DNA of 64,000 nt from Sapria himalayana (lineage: Eukaryota > Streptophyta > Magnoliopsida > Malpighiales > Rafflesiaceae). Where the stretch lies: assembly GCA_029783825.1 (NCBI GenBank), contig JAREIK010012212.1, positions 1 through 64,000 of the forward strand, given 5' to 3'. This document shows, piece after piece, positions 1 to 13,701 of the stretch. The notes beneath the pieces were generated by a model. That model saw only the letters and a program-made list of their open reading frames with translations, made no database searches and was not told where the DNA came from. A program made the translations under genes and the position numbers. Position 1 is the first letter of the stretch; every line of letters begins with the position of its first letter.

Positions 1-176
1 AAAATTTTTATAAAAATTTACCCTTTATTAATTATTTTATTTTAATAATATATAAATTATCTATTTATGACGTCGCATGTTCGACCACGGTTTCGACCAC
101 GGTTCGCCAATGGTCTGACCAGTGACCGTGACCGATAAATTTTCCGGTTCAGTCTCCGTCCGGTTTTACAAAACCT
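1..176. other. Non-satellite fragment at left edge
   Basis: Positions 67-176 have a base composition clearly richer in G+C than the satellite that starts near 177. The stretch includes a direct 12-bp repeat (TTCGACCACGGT twice, about 88-111) and a CCGGTTCAGTCTCCGTCCGG stretch followed by TTTTACAAAACCTTG. Positions 1-66 are A+T-rich but do not match a clear part of the satellite monomer. No ORF, tRNA-like box or terminal repeat is visible. It is probably the edge of another mobile element or old insertion whose remainder lies outside the window. The family is not recognised. Confidence 0.45.
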
Positions 177-1423
177 TGAATTTATCTATCAAAAAAAATT
201 GTTTTATATTGAATTTATATGATATATAATTATTAATATTATATTACTACTAAATATTGTATCACATTTCAAAAAATTTTAAATATCATTATATTTTCTT
301 AGGTTATAACCTATAAAAATGATAAAAAATTACAAATTTTGCTTGTTATTTTATTGTTTAAAAAAAACATTTAAACCACTAAATGCCTAAAAACATAAAT
401 TGTTAAACTCCTAAACGACAAAACCTTTAAATCTTAAACTATAAACAGTGTACATTAATAAAAAATCATAAATCTCAATTTAATTTTTTTAAGTATAATT
501 TTAAATTTTTTATTTTAATTATTTATCAGTTTATTTTTAGAAATATTAGTTACAAAATAAATTATTAGTGAGACATAACTTATTTAAATAATTTATTTTC
601 ATTAAAAAAATTTATATCCTTATAAAAAGAGGTAAAATTTTAAAACAAAAATCTATTATTTAGTAATATTTTTTTTTTTTTTGAATCATTTAGATTTTGC
701 AATTATATTTTAATTTATTCATTCTCATTAAATAGTTTTTGAATTTTGTATTGATCATTATTAATATCTATTAATAAAATTATTTATATTGAGTTTACAT
801 TATATAATAATTATTAAGATTATTATTACTGAATATTATATTCACATTTAAAAAAAATTAAAAATTATTATAATTTCAAAGGTTATAAACTTCAAAAATT
901 AAAAAAAATCAAAAATTTAATTTTTTATTCTTTTATTCTTTAATAAAAATGTAAATCACTAAAGTCATAAACACTTAATCACTAAACCCCAAAACAACTA
1001 AATACTTAAACCATTAAACTAGTATATCCGAATAATAAATAATAATTATCAATTTTATTTGTATTCATTATATTTTTAAATATTCATTTTAATTATTTAT
1101 TAGTTTATTTTTATAAAATTATAATTAAAAAAAATTATGTGAAGACAAATAAATTTTAAATAATTTACTTTTAATAACAAAAAATATAAACTTATAAAAA
1201 GAAGCATAACATCAAAAAAATTTATTATTTAGTATTATATTTACTTTGATTTTGAATAAATTTACATTTTGCAAAATTTACATTTTGCAAATTTATTTTT
1301 TGATCATTAATAAATATATTTCATTATAATTGTTTATATTGATTTACTGATATATAATTATTAAGATTATCATAACTAAATATATTTTATTCATATATAA
1401 AAAAAATTTAAAAATTGTTATAT

Positions 1424-1947
1424 TTCAAAGTTTAAGATATTCAAGATTGAGAAAAAATAACAAAAATTATTTTTTGTTATATTCATTGTTTAAATAAAAC
1501 TTATAAACCATTAAATGCCTAAACACATAATATCTAAACTACTAAACCCCGAAGCCCCTAAATACTTAAACCTTTAAACTCGTAAACCTAAATATAATTT
1601 AAATAATTATCGAAACATTAATTACAAAATAAATATGAGTGATACAAATATAATTAAATAAAATATTTTTCATCAAAAAACATATAAGCTTATAAAATGA
1701 TGCAAAATCTAAAAAAAACTTATTATTTAGTAATAAATTTTCTTTAATTTTGAATCATTTTAGGTTTTTTAATTATATTTTAATTTATAGATATCATATT
1801 AATAATAGTTTTTTTATTTATTTTTTTATAATTGATATAATATCTATCAATAAAATTGTTTAGATTAGTTTATATTATATATAGTTATAATATTTATTAT
1901 CTAAATATTGTATCACATTTTTAAAAAATTTTAAAATGATATATTTC
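1424..1947 (+). repeat. Short satellite monomer, type C (about 523 bp)
   Basis: This is the short length class. The telomere-like block carries the word CCCCGAAGCCCC, followed by TTTAAACTCGTAAACC. The usual stretch with AATCTCATTTTTATTTGTATTC is missing, so the block joins almost directly to the segment with TTAATTACAAAATAAAT. The same shortened form recurs near 5982, 7498, 29850, 39590 and 52935. It is therefore an inherited monomer type rather than a local deletion. Confidence 0.8.
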
Positions 1948-4900
1948 AAATGTTATAATCTTTGAAAATTTGAAAAAATATCAAAAATAAATTTTTTATT
2001 ATTTCATTGTTTGAATAAAACCTATAAACCATTAAATGACTAAATACTTAAATCAGTAACTTCTAAATCTCGAAAACACTTAATTGATAAATTTTTAAAT
2101 AGGTATCACCTAAATAATAATCTAATTATTATTTTTTTCATTATAATTTTATATATTCATTTTAATTATTTATTTTTTATTTTTATATAAATATTAATTA
2201 CAAAATAAATTATAAGTTAGACATATAATTTATATAAATTATTTATCACAAAAAATAGATAAACTTATTAAAGAAGACAAAATTAAAAACAAAATTATTA
2301 TGTAGTAATATTTTTACTTTATTTCTGAATCATTTTAGGTTTTGTAATTATATTTTAATTGATATCTAATTTATTAATAATAGATTATTAATATATTTTT
2401 TGATCATTATAAAAATATTTATCATAAAAATATTTATATTTAATTTATAAATATATAAATTTAATAATTATTATAACTAAATATTGTATTCACTTTTGAA
2501 AAAAATTTTAAAATTATTATATTTTCAAAGATTAAAACCTTTGAACTTGCGAAAAAAAACAAAAAAAATATTTTCTTATTATTTCATTGTTTAATTAAAA
2601 CCTATAAATCACTAAATGCCTAAACACTTAAATCACTACAACTACAAAATTTTGATACCCCTATATAGATAATACTTTAAATCAGTATACCCTTAATAAT
2701 AATTAATAAATTTCATTTTTATTTGATTTCATTATAATTTAAAAATTCATTTTGTTTGTTTAATTTTTTATTTTATATATGTATTAATTATAAAATAAAT
2801 TGAGTTAAAAATATAATTTATAAAAAATTATTTTTCATCAAAAATTGATAAGCTTATAAAAGAATAAAATTTAAAAATAATTATTATTAGTGATAGATTT
2901 TGCTTTGATTTTGAATCATTTTATGTTTTGATATTATATTTTAAGAATATCAATCTTATTCATAAAATATTTTAAATTTATTTTTGATATTATGAGAATA
3001 TCTATGAATAAAATTGTTTATATTAAATTTATATGATATATAATTATTATGATATTATAAATAAATTTATATTCACTTTTGAAACAAATTTAAAAATTAT
3101 TATATTTTCAAATGTTTATAATCTTAAAAAATGAGAAAAAATAAAAAAAAATATGTTTTTATTTATTTTTTAAATAAACTTATAGACCAATAAATGCTTA
3201 CTTACTTAAATTAGTAAGCTCATAAAACCCCTAAATACATAAACATTTTAACATCTATATACTACTTAATAATATAAATCTCATTTTTATTTCTATTTAT
3301 TATAATTTTAAATATTCATTTAATTATTTATAGTTTAATTTTTTAGAAAAATTAATTACAAAATAAATTTCGAGTGAGACAAATATTAATTAAATAATTT
3401 ATTTTAATAAAAAAAATATAAGCTTATAAAAACAAAAAAAAATTAAAAATTAAATATTATTATTTAGTAATATATTTGGATTTTATTTTGAATCATTTTG
3501 TGTTATGTAAATATATTTTAATTAATATTTATATTTTTAATAATAGTTATTAATTTAATCTTTGATCAATATTATAATATCTATCATTAAAATTATTTTT
3601 ATAAAATTTTATATGATATATAATTAGTATGATTAATATAATTATACATAGTATTACCATTTCAATAAATTTTAAAAATTATTTTATTTTCAAAGGTTAT
3701 AACCTTTGAAATCAGAAAAAATCTAAAAAAATTTTTTTTATTATATAGATAAAACCTATAAACCACTAAATACCTAAAACCCTAAATTAATAAACTTCTA
3801 AACGACAAAACTCCTAAATAATCAAACCATTAAACCGGTATACCACATATAATAAATCATAAATCTCATTTTAATTTGTATTCATTATAATTTTAAATAT
3901 TCATTTTAATTATTTATTAGTTTATTTTTTATAGAAATATTAATTACAAAATAAATAATGAGTGAGATAACTATAATTTTAAGAATTTATTTATAAACAA
4001 AAAAAATATATGCTTATAAAAAGAATTAAAAATTTAAAAGCAAAAAATTATTATTTAGTAAAAATATTTTACTTGATTTTGAATCATTATATATAGGTTT
4101 ATTTTATTACTATCAATCTTATTAGAATAGTTTATTAATTTATTATTTGATCAATTTATAATATCTAACAATAAAATTACTTATATTAAATTTAAATGCC
4201 TTATAATTATTAAGATTATTATAACTAAATGTTATATTTACATTTGAAAAAATTTAAAAATTATATATTTTCAAGGTTATAACCTTCAAAAATGATAAAA
4301 ATCACAAAAATAATTTTTTATTATTTTATTATTTAAATAAAACTTATAAACCACTAAATGCCTAAACATTTAAATCTCTAGACTCCTAAACCCAAAACCC
4401 CCTAAATACTTTAACCATTAACCTATATAACCTAAATAATAAATAATAAATCTCATTTTTATTTGTATTCATTATAATTTTAAATATTCTTTTTAATAAT
4501 TTTTTAGTTTTTTATAGAATATTAAATACAAAATATATAATGAGTGAGGCATATATACTTTTTTTAAAAAAATTTTATGAAAAAAATATAAGCTTATAAA
4601 AATAAACAAAATTTCAAAAATTTAAAATTTTATTTAGTAATATAATTTACTTTGATTTTGAAATATTTTGGGTTCTACAAATATATTTAATTAAAATCTA
4701 TCTTATTAATAATAGTTTATTAATTTATTTTTTGATCATCAAATTAATATATAATAATAAAATTTTTATACTGAATTTACTTTAAATACATTATTAAGAT
4801 TATTATAACTAAGTATTGCATTCATATTTTAGAACTATTAAAAATTATTATATTTTCTAAGGTTATAACCTTTCAAAATCACGAAAATTCTTAAAAATAA

Positions 4901-6489
4901 ATTTTTTGTTATTACATAGATTAAAAAAACCTATAAACACCTAAATGTTCAAACATATAAATCAATAAACTATTTAACCCCATAACCACAAAAAACATAA
5001 ACCATTAAATAAGTATACCCTAAATAATAAATCATATATCTCATTTTTATTAGGATTCATTATAATTTTAAATATTCATTTTAATTATTATCAATTTATT
5101 TTTATAGAAATATTAGTTACAAAATTAATTATTAGTGAGATAGATATAATTTGAATAATTTATTTTTCATCAAAAAATTATATATGCTTATATAATGACC
5201 AAAATTTTTAAAATAAAAAATTATTATTTAGTAATATATCTTATTTAATTCAAATCATTTTAGATTCTACAATATATTTTAATTTATATCATTCTTATTA
5301 ATACTAGTTTATTAATTATTTATTGATCATTATTTTAATATCTATTAATAAATTATTTTATTTAGTTAACATTATATATAATTATTAAGATTATTATAAC
5401 TAAATATTATTTCACGATTAAAAAAATTAAAAAAATTCAAAAAATTAAATTTTTTGTTTTTAATTCTTTAGATAATAATTATAAAACATAAAGGTCTAAC
5501 ACTTAAATCACTAAACTCCTAACCCAAAAACCTTAATACTTAAACCATTAAACTAGTATATCCTGAATAATAAATAATAAATCTCAATTTATTTGTATTC
5601 ATTATAATTTTATATAATTATTTTAATTATTTATTAGTTTATTATTATAGAATTATAAATTACAAAATAAATTATGCGTAAGATAAATTAATTTTAATTT
5701 ATTTATAAAAACAAAAATATAAAGTTATAAAAAAAGCAAACATTAAAAAAATTATTATTAAGTAATATATTTTACTTTGATTTTGAATAAATTTAGATTT
5801 TGCAAATATATTTTAAATAATATCTATCTTGTTAATAATCATTTATTAAATTTTTTTTGATCATTATTATAATATCTAGCAATGTATTTATTTATATTGA
5901 ATTTAAATGACTTATAATTATTAAGATTATTATAACTAAATTTATATCTAGATTAAAAAAAATTTTAAAATTATTATATTTTCAAAGGTTATAACATTCA
6001 AAAATTAAAAAAAAATAAAAATAAATTTTTTGCTATATCATTGTTTAAATAAAACTTATAAACCACTAAATGCCTAAACACTTAAACCTAAACAACTATT
6101 TACAAAAGCCCATAAATACTTAAATGTTTAAACTCGTAAACCTTAAATATAATTTAAATAATTTATTAAAATATTAATTACAAAATAAATTATGAGTGAT
6201 ACAAACATAATTTAAATAATTTATTTTTCAATAAAAAAAATATAAGCTTATAAAAAGAAGCAAAAACTAAAAAAATTATTATATAGTAATAAATTTTACT
6301 TGGATTTTGAATATTTTTAGGTTTTGCAATTATATTTTAATTTCTATATATCATATTAATAATAGCATATTAATTTATTTTTTTATAATTGATATATATC
6401 TATCAATAAAATTGTTTATATTTATTTATATTATATATAATTATAATGATTATTATTATTATTATATATTGTATTCACATTTTTAAAAA

Positions 6490-6560
6490 ATTTTAAAATT
6501 ATTATATTTTCAAAGGTTATAACATTTTTATTAAGTGTAATTTTAAATTTTTATTTTAAT
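6490..6560 (+). repeat. Monomer fusion junction
   Basis: The palindrome near 6508 runs directly into TTTTTATTAAGTGTAATTT. That sequence normally lies about 200 bp further into the monomer, after the telomere-like block. The telomere-like block is therefore missing and the spacing to the next palindrome is only about 417 bp. This is the type of fused monomer expected from unequal recombination. The junction also marks where the 6.5-16.6 kb segment begins to match 28.9-39.2 kb. Confidence 0.65.
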
Positions 6561-9500
6561 TATTTATCAGTTTATTTTTATAGAAATATTAATTACAATA
6601 TAAATTATTAGTGAGAAAGATCTATTTTAAATAATTTATTTTTTATCAAAAAAATATGTGTGCTTATAAAAAGATGCAACATTTTAAAAACAAAAATTTA
6701 TTAATTAGTAATATATTTTATTTAATTTTGAATCATTTTAGTTTTTGCAATTATATTTTAATTTATAGTATTCTTATTAATAATTTTATTAATTTTTTAT
6801 TGATCATTATTATAATATCTATTAATACAATTATTCATATTGAGTTTACATTATATATTATTATTAATAATATATAACTATATATTATATTAACATTTAA
6901 AAAAATTAAAAATTAATATATTTTAAAGGTTATAACCTTCAAAAATTTAAAAAAAATCAAAAAATTTAATTTTTTATTTTTTCATTGTTTAAATAAAACT
7001 ATAAATCACTAAAGTCCTAAAGTCTTAATACTAAACCCCAAAACACCTAAATACTTAAACCATTAAACTAGTATATTTTGATTAATAATAATAAATCTCA
7101 ATTTTATTTGTATTCATTATAATTTTAAATTTCATTTTACTTATTTATTAATTTATTTTTATAGAATTATAAATTAAAAATAAATTATGTGGAAGATATA
7201 TAATTTAAATAATTTACTTTTAATAACATAAAATAAAAACTTATAAAAAGAAGCAAAACATCAAAAAATTATTATTTAGTATTATATTTACTTTGATTTT
7301 GAATAAATTTATATTTTGGAAATATTTTTAAAAAATATCTATCTTATTAATAATAGTTTATTAATTTATTTATTTAGCATTAATATAATATCTATCAATA
7401 TAATTGTTTATATTAAATTAACATGATATATATTTATTAAGATTATCATAAATAAATATAGTATTAACATATAAAAAAATTTAAAATTTGTTATATATTC
7501 AAAGGTTATAACCTTCAAAAATCAGAAAAAATAACAAAAATAAATTTTTGATATATCATTGTTTAGATAAAACTTATAAACCATTAAATGCCTAAACACA
7601 TAAATCTCTAAACTCGTAAACCCCGAAGCACCAAAATACTTAACCTTTAAACTCGTAAACCTTAAATATAACTTAAATAATTTATAGAATATTAATTACA
7701 AAATAAATTATGAGTAACAAATATAATTTAAATAATATATTTTTCATCAAAGATATATAAGTTTATAAATGATGCAAAAATTAAAAAAATTATTATTTTG
7801 TAATAAATATTACTTGGATTTTGAATCATTTTAGGTTTTTTAATTATATTTTAATTTATATCTATCATATTAATAATAGTTTATTAATTTATTTTTGATA
7901 ATTGATATAATATTTATCAATAAAATTGTTTATATTTATTTTAATTATATATAGTTATAATAATTATTATTACTAAATATTGTATTTACATTTTAAAAAA
8001 TTTAAAATTATTATATTTTCAAATGATATGACATTTAAAAATTTGATATATATCAAAAATAAATTTTTTGTTATTTCATTGTTTATATAAAAATCTATAA
8101 ACCATTAAATGCCTAAATTCTTAAATGAATAACTTCTAAATCTCGAAAACTCTAAATAGATAAATTTTTTAAACAGGTATATCCTAAATAATAAATAATA
8201 AATCTAAATTTTATTTTTTTCATTATAATTTTAAATATTCATTCTAATTATTTATTTGTATTTTTATATAAATATAATTACAAAAAAATTATAAGTTAGA
8301 AAAATATAACTTATATAAATTATTTTTCAACAAAAAAATATAGATAAACTTTTAAAAAGAAAAAAAATTAAAACAACAAATTATTAATAGTAATATATTT
8401 TACTTTGTTTCTGAATCATTTTAGTTTTTGTAATTATATTTATTTTATTTGATATCTACTTATTAATAATAGATTATTATTTATTTTTTGATCATTATTA
8501 GAATATTTATCAATAAAAATATTTATATGATATATAGATTTAATAATTATTATAACTAAATATTCTATTCACTTTTGAAAAAAAAATTATAATTATTATA
8601 TTTTCAAAGATTATAACCTTTATACATGTGAAAAAAATAAAACATATATATTTTTATTATTTCATTGTTTAAAAAAACCTATAAATCACTAAATGCCTAA
8701 ACACTTAAATCAATAAACTACAAAATCAAGATACCCCTATATAGATAATTGTTTAAATGGGTATACCCTAAATAATAATTAATAAATCTCATTTTATTTG
8801 TTTTCATTATAATTTAAAAAATTCATTTTGATTGTTAAGTTTTTATTAATTATATATATTAATTATAAATAAATTATTAGTTAAAAATATATTTATAAAA
8901 TTATTTTTCATCACAAAATAGATAAGCTTATAAAAAGAATAAAAATTTAAAAACAAATAATTATATTAAGTAATATTTTTTTTTCTTTTGAATCATTTTA
9001 TATTTTGATATATATTTTAAGTAATATCAATCTATTCATAATAGATATATTATTTTTTTTATAATTATTAGAATATCTATCAATAAAATTGTTTATATTG
9101 AATTAATATGATATATAATTTTTATGATTATTATAAATAAATATTTATTCACTTTTGAAAAAAATTTAAAAATTATAATATTTTCAAAGGTTATAACCTT
9201 TCAAAATATCAAAAATAATAAAAATACTTTTTTTTTATTTTTTTTCTTAAATAAAAACTATAAACCACTAAATGCATACAAAGTTAAATCAGTAAACTCC
9301 TAAACCCCGTAATGCCTAAATACATAAACCATTAAATAGCTATACTACTTAATAATTAATACATCTAATTTTTATTTCTATTTATTATAATTTTAAATAT
9401 TCATTTTAATTATTTATTAATTTATTTTTATAGAAATATTTATTACAAAATAAAGTATGAGTGCGACAAAGATAATTTATTTAATTTTTTTAATAAAACA

Positions 9501-9772
9501 AAATATACGCTTATAAAAGAAATAGAAATTTAAAAATTTAAAATTATTATGCAGTAATATATTTTACTTTAATTTTGAATCAATTTTGGTTTTGTAAATA
9601 TTTTTTAATTAATATTTATCTTTTTATTAATAGATTATTAATTAAATATTGATCATTATTATATTATCTATCAATAAAATTGTTATATTGAATTTATGAT
9701 ATATAATTATTAATATTATTAAAACTAAATATGTATTAACATTTCAAAAAATTGTAAATATTATTATATTTT

Positions 9773-10517
9773 CAAAGGTTATAACCTATGAAAATGATAA
9801 CAAATTATAGAAATTTTTTTGTTATTTTATTTTTTTATATAAAACCTATAAACCACTAAAAGCCTAAAAACATAAATCACTAAACTCCTAACGACAAACC
9901 TCTAAATACTTAAACTATTAAACTGGTATACATTAATAATAAATCTTAAATATCATTTTAATTTTTATCAGTATAATTTTAAATTTTTATTTTAATTATT
10001 TATCAGTTTATTTTTATAGAAATATTAATACAAACTAAATTATTAGTGATATCTAATTTAAATTAAACCGGCATCCCTAAATAATAAATAATAAATAATA
10101 ACTAATAACTCTCATTTTTTTTCATTATAATTTTAAATATTCATATTAATTATTTATTTGTTTCTTTATATATAATATTAATTACAAAATAAATTATGAG
10201 TAGGCAAATATAATTCTATATAAATTATTTTTAATTAAAAAAATATAGAAAACTTTTTTAAAAAAATTCATAATTCAAAAATTATTATATAGTAATATAT
10301 TTTTCTTTGCTTCTGAATAATTTAAGGTTTTGTAATTCTATTTTAATTATATATCTATCTTATTATTAATGGATAATTAATTTATTTTTTGAAAATTATT
10401 AGAATATTTTATCAATAAAATTATTTATATTGAATTTATATAATATATAAATATAATGATTAGTATAACTAAATATTGTATTCACTTTTAAAAAAAATTT
10501 AAAAATTATTATATTTT
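9773..10517 (+). repeat. Long satellite monomer, type G (about 744 bp)
   Basis: The long class contains a partial internal tandem duplication of about 160 bp. The stretch from the TCATTTTAATTTTTAT region through TTAATTACAAAATAAATTAT occurs twice, joined by TCTAATTTAAATTAAACCGG and CCCTAAATAATAAAT. The first copy ends in a TTAGTGAGAC-type word (altered here), the second in TGAGTTAGACAAATATAATT. The same long form occurs near 14480, 32155, 37065, 44180, 53215, 57605 and 62900, and on the minus strand near 20770-21100. It is a fixed variant amplified with the array. Confidence 0.8.
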
Positions 10518-10604
10518 CAAAAGGTTATAAACCTTTGAAAATATCAAAAAATAATAAAAATAATTTTTTTTGTTATTTTATTTTTTAATAAAACATATAA
10601 ACCA

Positions 10605-10612
10605 TTCAATGC
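10605..10612 (+). repeat. Left target-site copy of hAT copy 1
   Basis: The eight bases TTCAATGC precede the TAGGG end of hAT copy 1. They correspond to CTCAATGC at 32996-33003 beside copy 2. The uninterrupted satellite reads CTAAATGC at this position. The matching right-hand copy is lost in this element. Confidence 0.7.
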
Positions 10613-11621
10613 TAGGGTTTATCATGGGACGGGACGAGATGTGGATTAAAATCTCCAGTCCCTTCCCACCGTTCAGAAAATTTTTTTTGAAGATCCAGAC
10701 CCATCCCATAGGTTGAAAATATCAGGACGGGGACGGGACAGTGATTAGGGATTTTGGGTAGGATAAAATGGTTCTGGGGGACGGAACGGAGTTCGGACAT
10801 TTTTTTCAATTTATTTTCTCAAAACCGACTAAGTTAGTTCATGTCGAAACCTTTTGTTGTGTCATTTATCATTCCTTAGTTATGTATATTTCAACTCAAA
10901 TGGGCCATATTTTGTTTTGCAATTAGGCTTGGATACCGCAAACGAGATCCATTACCTTGTCAAAAGCTTTGTATGTGCAAAAAAGGATATAAATGTTAAA
11001 TAGAACGGGACCGAGTTGTGTGCTTAATTTGGTTCTTTGTTTTTTTCACAAGTTTTCCTTGTTAGAGGCCGAGTGAAATTAACATAAATAGCAATACTAC
11101 ATTTTTTACAACAATTACTTAAAATATTAAGGAATAGCTAAAAATGACCAACAAACATTGGTAGCATCAATTACTACTTAAGTAATTGCTAAAAATTTGG
11201 CAGCTTAATATAACAAAAAATACAACTAATAACAAACCATGCTAATAATCATTTCAAATTGTCCATCACGGAACAACAATGAAATTCAAACCCAATTAAT
11301 TATCTTTTCTACAACTCACTCCCTTTTCTTCCTCTACTTTAGAAGGACAACCAAAGATGGAAAAAGTGTTAATCATGGTAGACCAAAATTTCTAAGATGA
11401 AAGAGTAATAAAAAACAAATATTACCTTATATAATTTAAAACACCCATTCCAAAATTTAGTTGGCCAACTATAGTTGGAAAAATATTTGGATCTTGTGAC
11501 CACTCTAAAAATTGTAATTGAACCATATTTTTATTAAATTAATGAATAAAATAATTAAAAGTGAAATTAAATTTACAAGATTTGTATACTAATCTGAATT
11601 CATTATCATCAAGGTCTTGAA

Positions 11622-11879
11622 CTAATCTTCAATTTCAATAGTTTGTTTTAGATTCTCAACCAATCTTATAGACATATGAGAAACTTCAGCTATAATAGGT
11701 GTTAAAGAACTCCTAAATTTATCTCTAAAGTTCTCCCCCCTAGTGCTAAATGGAGATTCGTAGGCCACAGTAGATGCATGGATAGAAAATACATCCTTGC
11801 TATATTTCCAAAGAAAATACCTAACCTCATTTACCTTCCACCAGTTTAGAAGATCAAAATCAATTCTATTTTTTTTCAA
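11622..11879 (-). pseudogene. hAT C-terminal dimerisation domain, copy 1
   Basis: An 85-codon stretch with RIDFDLLNWWKVNEVRY, DVFSIHASTVAYES and DKFRSSLTP. This is the hAT family dimerisation region, where the glutamate of the YES motif corresponds to the third acidic catalytic residue. Compared with copy 2 there is local scrambling (PFSTRGENFRDKF for TFRTGGRTLDKF) caused by compensating small indels. The domain is recognisable but decayed. Confidence 0.85.
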
Positions 11880-12064
11880 GTTTGTCCTCCATGTACCTAT
11901 CCCAACTCTTCCAAAGCTGCAACTTCTTGTTCTTTTTCCAATTCAACAAAAAAAAAATCATCAAACATAAGTATCACTACCATCAAAGAAATCATCCATT
12001 TTTATTCAACACAGTGAAGAGAAATCATTCTTCTTTTGATTCATCTTCATTTAAATCTTTATTA

Positions 12065-12280
12065 TCATCCATCAACCTTATTTATAGCATTTATAACCTT
12101 TTCCCCCCAAAATTTTAGCCAATTCCTCTCCATAAAGCTAAGTGTATTTACCCTTGAGATATTGAGCTTATATCTATGATCCAACACTACTGCTACAAAA
12201 AGCATAATAGTTGTTGACCGAAGAGAACCCCAATATTTGTTGAATTTATGACTCATTTTCATACCGATTTCAGACACCAT
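12065..12280 (-). pseudogene. hAT transposase RNase-H-fold fragment, copy 1
   Basis: A 71-codon open stretch with MSHKFNKYWGSL, TTIMLFVAVVLDHRYKL and MERNW. This matches the plant hAT pattern in which a K-F-KYW segment precedes the LDPRYKL motif (here LDHRYKL, so the proline is replaced). It lies between the catalytic core and the dimerisation domain, as expected. The equivalent region of copy 2 (about 34450-34680) has the same motifs at the DNA level, with different frame breaks. Confidence 0.75.
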
Positions 12281-13338
12281 TGAATCTCTACTATTTTCAC
12301 AAAGCTCAATTTTTTTTTCAAAAATTCGAATAATCGGAGGAAAATAAACACTAGAGCTAAAATATTATGAGCCAGAAAATTTACAAGTTTACCTCATAAA
12401 AAGTTTTTCAAGAAACGAGCCAAAATTTGGGCAATTTGTTCAGTCTCTCTCAGTTGGAACGTTTGAACCAAACTCCTTCAAAATCTTTTGTCTTTGTCCT
12501 CCAACTTATCAAATTCTTTTTGATATTTTATATCAGTTTCTAGCATCAAATAAGTTGAATTCCATCTTCTAGGACAATCTAATGCAATGAAGATCTATAT
12601 GTCAAGTTTTGCTTCTTCAACACAACTTAAACATATCAACTTCTTTAGGACTACACCTCACATATTTGACCTCACCTCTAATTTTTTGAATAGTAACCTC
12701 AACTTCTGCAATGCCATCTCTGACAATTAAGTTAAAGATATGAGCACAAAACATCATCATATGAAAATTCTCGCCTTCTCTAAGGTACAACACTTTTCTT
12801 CACACGCTTTTTTTTCAATTGTTCAACTGCAACATCATTATGTGATGTATTGTCAACAGTAATTCAAATCAAACTTTCTCAAACCCCATTCATTCATGAA
12901 CAAACTCAATATCATTTCTAATATTAACTCCAGAATGACTTTTAATTACACAAAAGTTCAAAAGCCTTTTATGCATATTCCATTGAGAATCAATTAACTG
13001 AAACAGTCAAACCATATATAGATAAATTTTGAATGTAGTCCAAGTGTCGGTAGTCAATGAAAACTCTACAACAATGAGATGATATGCTATCAACTAATTT
13101 CTCTTTTTTCCTTCACAACAAAGAAAAACAATCTCTCCGTGTAGAATGCCCTAGATGGAATTTTAAATTGAGGCACAGTAACTTCACAAAACTCCTTGAA
13201 CTCATCCCTCTCAACAAAACAAAAAGGCAATTCATATTTTATGATCATTTTCACCAAAACCTTTCTAACTAGTTGTTGATCAAATTGCCAACAAGTTAAT
13301 TTTGTTATCCCTCTGAACTAGTACCCTTTAGTGAAAAC

Positions 13339-13701
13339 TCAACAAAGATTGTGACTTGCCTTTACCTTGTAAGCTTCTATTAATTCTTTCAAGTATTTCC
13401 ATAAATCCGAAGTACCTTGATCACTTTTTGCAAAGTATTCTTTACTACACTCTATACAAGCTACCCTACCAGTTTCAATTTCCTGTGAATCAACTAATAT
13501 CTCATAAGTTTTCCCAAACACAGACTTATACTTTTTACAAGCTTGATGTCCAGATGTACATTGACTTTCTTTTATAATTGGAATTGAAGAACCCTGCCGT
13601 AACAATAGGAGCATTCGTGAAAGGATGATGATTAGATTTACCAGTACTTTGATCATTTGAGATGTGATCATCTTCAATTTATTGTATTTTTCATTTACCA
13701 C
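13339..13701 (-). pseudogene. BED zinc-finger part of hAT transposase, copy 1
   Basis: In the best-fitting frame, VACIEC gives the C-x2-C half of a BED finger. It is followed by GTSDLWKYL where family members have a histidine-bearing helix (usually RHL or similar). The expected histidine is replaced by tyrosine in both copies of this element, so the zinc site looks lost or altered already in their common ancestor. The C-terminal part of the finger is deleted here: copy 2 has an extra stretch with TCKKFP. The apparent Met start at 13701 is in another frame from the DDHISNDQ-type N-terminus seen in copy 2 and is not reliable. Confidence 0.7.

Larger units (their letters stand above)
177..10612 (+). 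repeat. A+T-rich satellite array, block 1 (higher-order)
   Basis: Head-to-tail monomers are marked by the AAAGGTTATAACCT palindrome near 300, 880, 1424, 1947, 2528, 3107, 3693, 4270, 4857, 5982, 6508, 6925, 7498, 8020, 8595, 9185, 9773 and 10517. The usual spacing is 573-590 bp, with short ones of about 523 bp and a long one of about 744 bp. Each monomer has the palindrome, a poly-A/poly-T dyad, a telomere-like block (ATAAACCACTAAATGCC and so on), then A+T-rich DNA with TTTTGAATCATTTTAGG and TGATCATTATTA landmarks. By diagnostic words in the telomere-like block the order is G', B, C, D, E, H, I, J, K, B, C, G', B, C, D, E, F, G, F. No gene is present; ORFs here are chance ORFs of the repeat. 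Confidence 0.93.
11622..13701 (-). pseudogene. hAT (RICESLEEPER-like) transposase pseudogene, copy 1
   Basis: This is a decayed transposase of the Ac/RICESLEEPER type, read leftward. The N-terminal BED-like zinc-finger remnant is at 13339-13701 (EILVDSQEIETGRVACIECSKEY with a C-x2-C pair). The catalytic core follows at about 12600-13280, with many frame breaks; LTTDTW keeps the first acidic residue of the hAT D-D-E triad. An RNase-H-fold segment lies at 12065-12280 (MLFVAVVLDHRYKL) and the hAT dimerisation domain at 11622-11879 (LLNWWKVNEVRY, STVAYES, FRSSLTP). Domain order and total span of about 2.1 kb fit a full transposase of about 700 residues. No frame stays open for more than 120 codons, so it is not functional. 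Confidence 0.87.

Noticed and set aside
6656..6877. 73-codon ORF on the plus strand, mostly hydrophobic
   Set aside because: It lies inside a satellite monomer. Its Ile/Asn/Leu-rich content is what A+T-rich DNA encodes, and related frames appear in other monomers with stops at different places.
10612..10809. Similar minus-strand ORFs at the left ends of both hAT copies (also 33003-33194)
   Set aside because: They end within the terminal inverted repeat and cover the G-rich subterminal repeats. The two predicted proteins differ by frameshifts, so they are not a conserved gene.
11882..12118. Plus-strand ORFs opposite the hAT transposase (also 13084-13272 and 13356-13577)
   Set aside because: They are antisense to the recognised transposase domains and show no family motifs.
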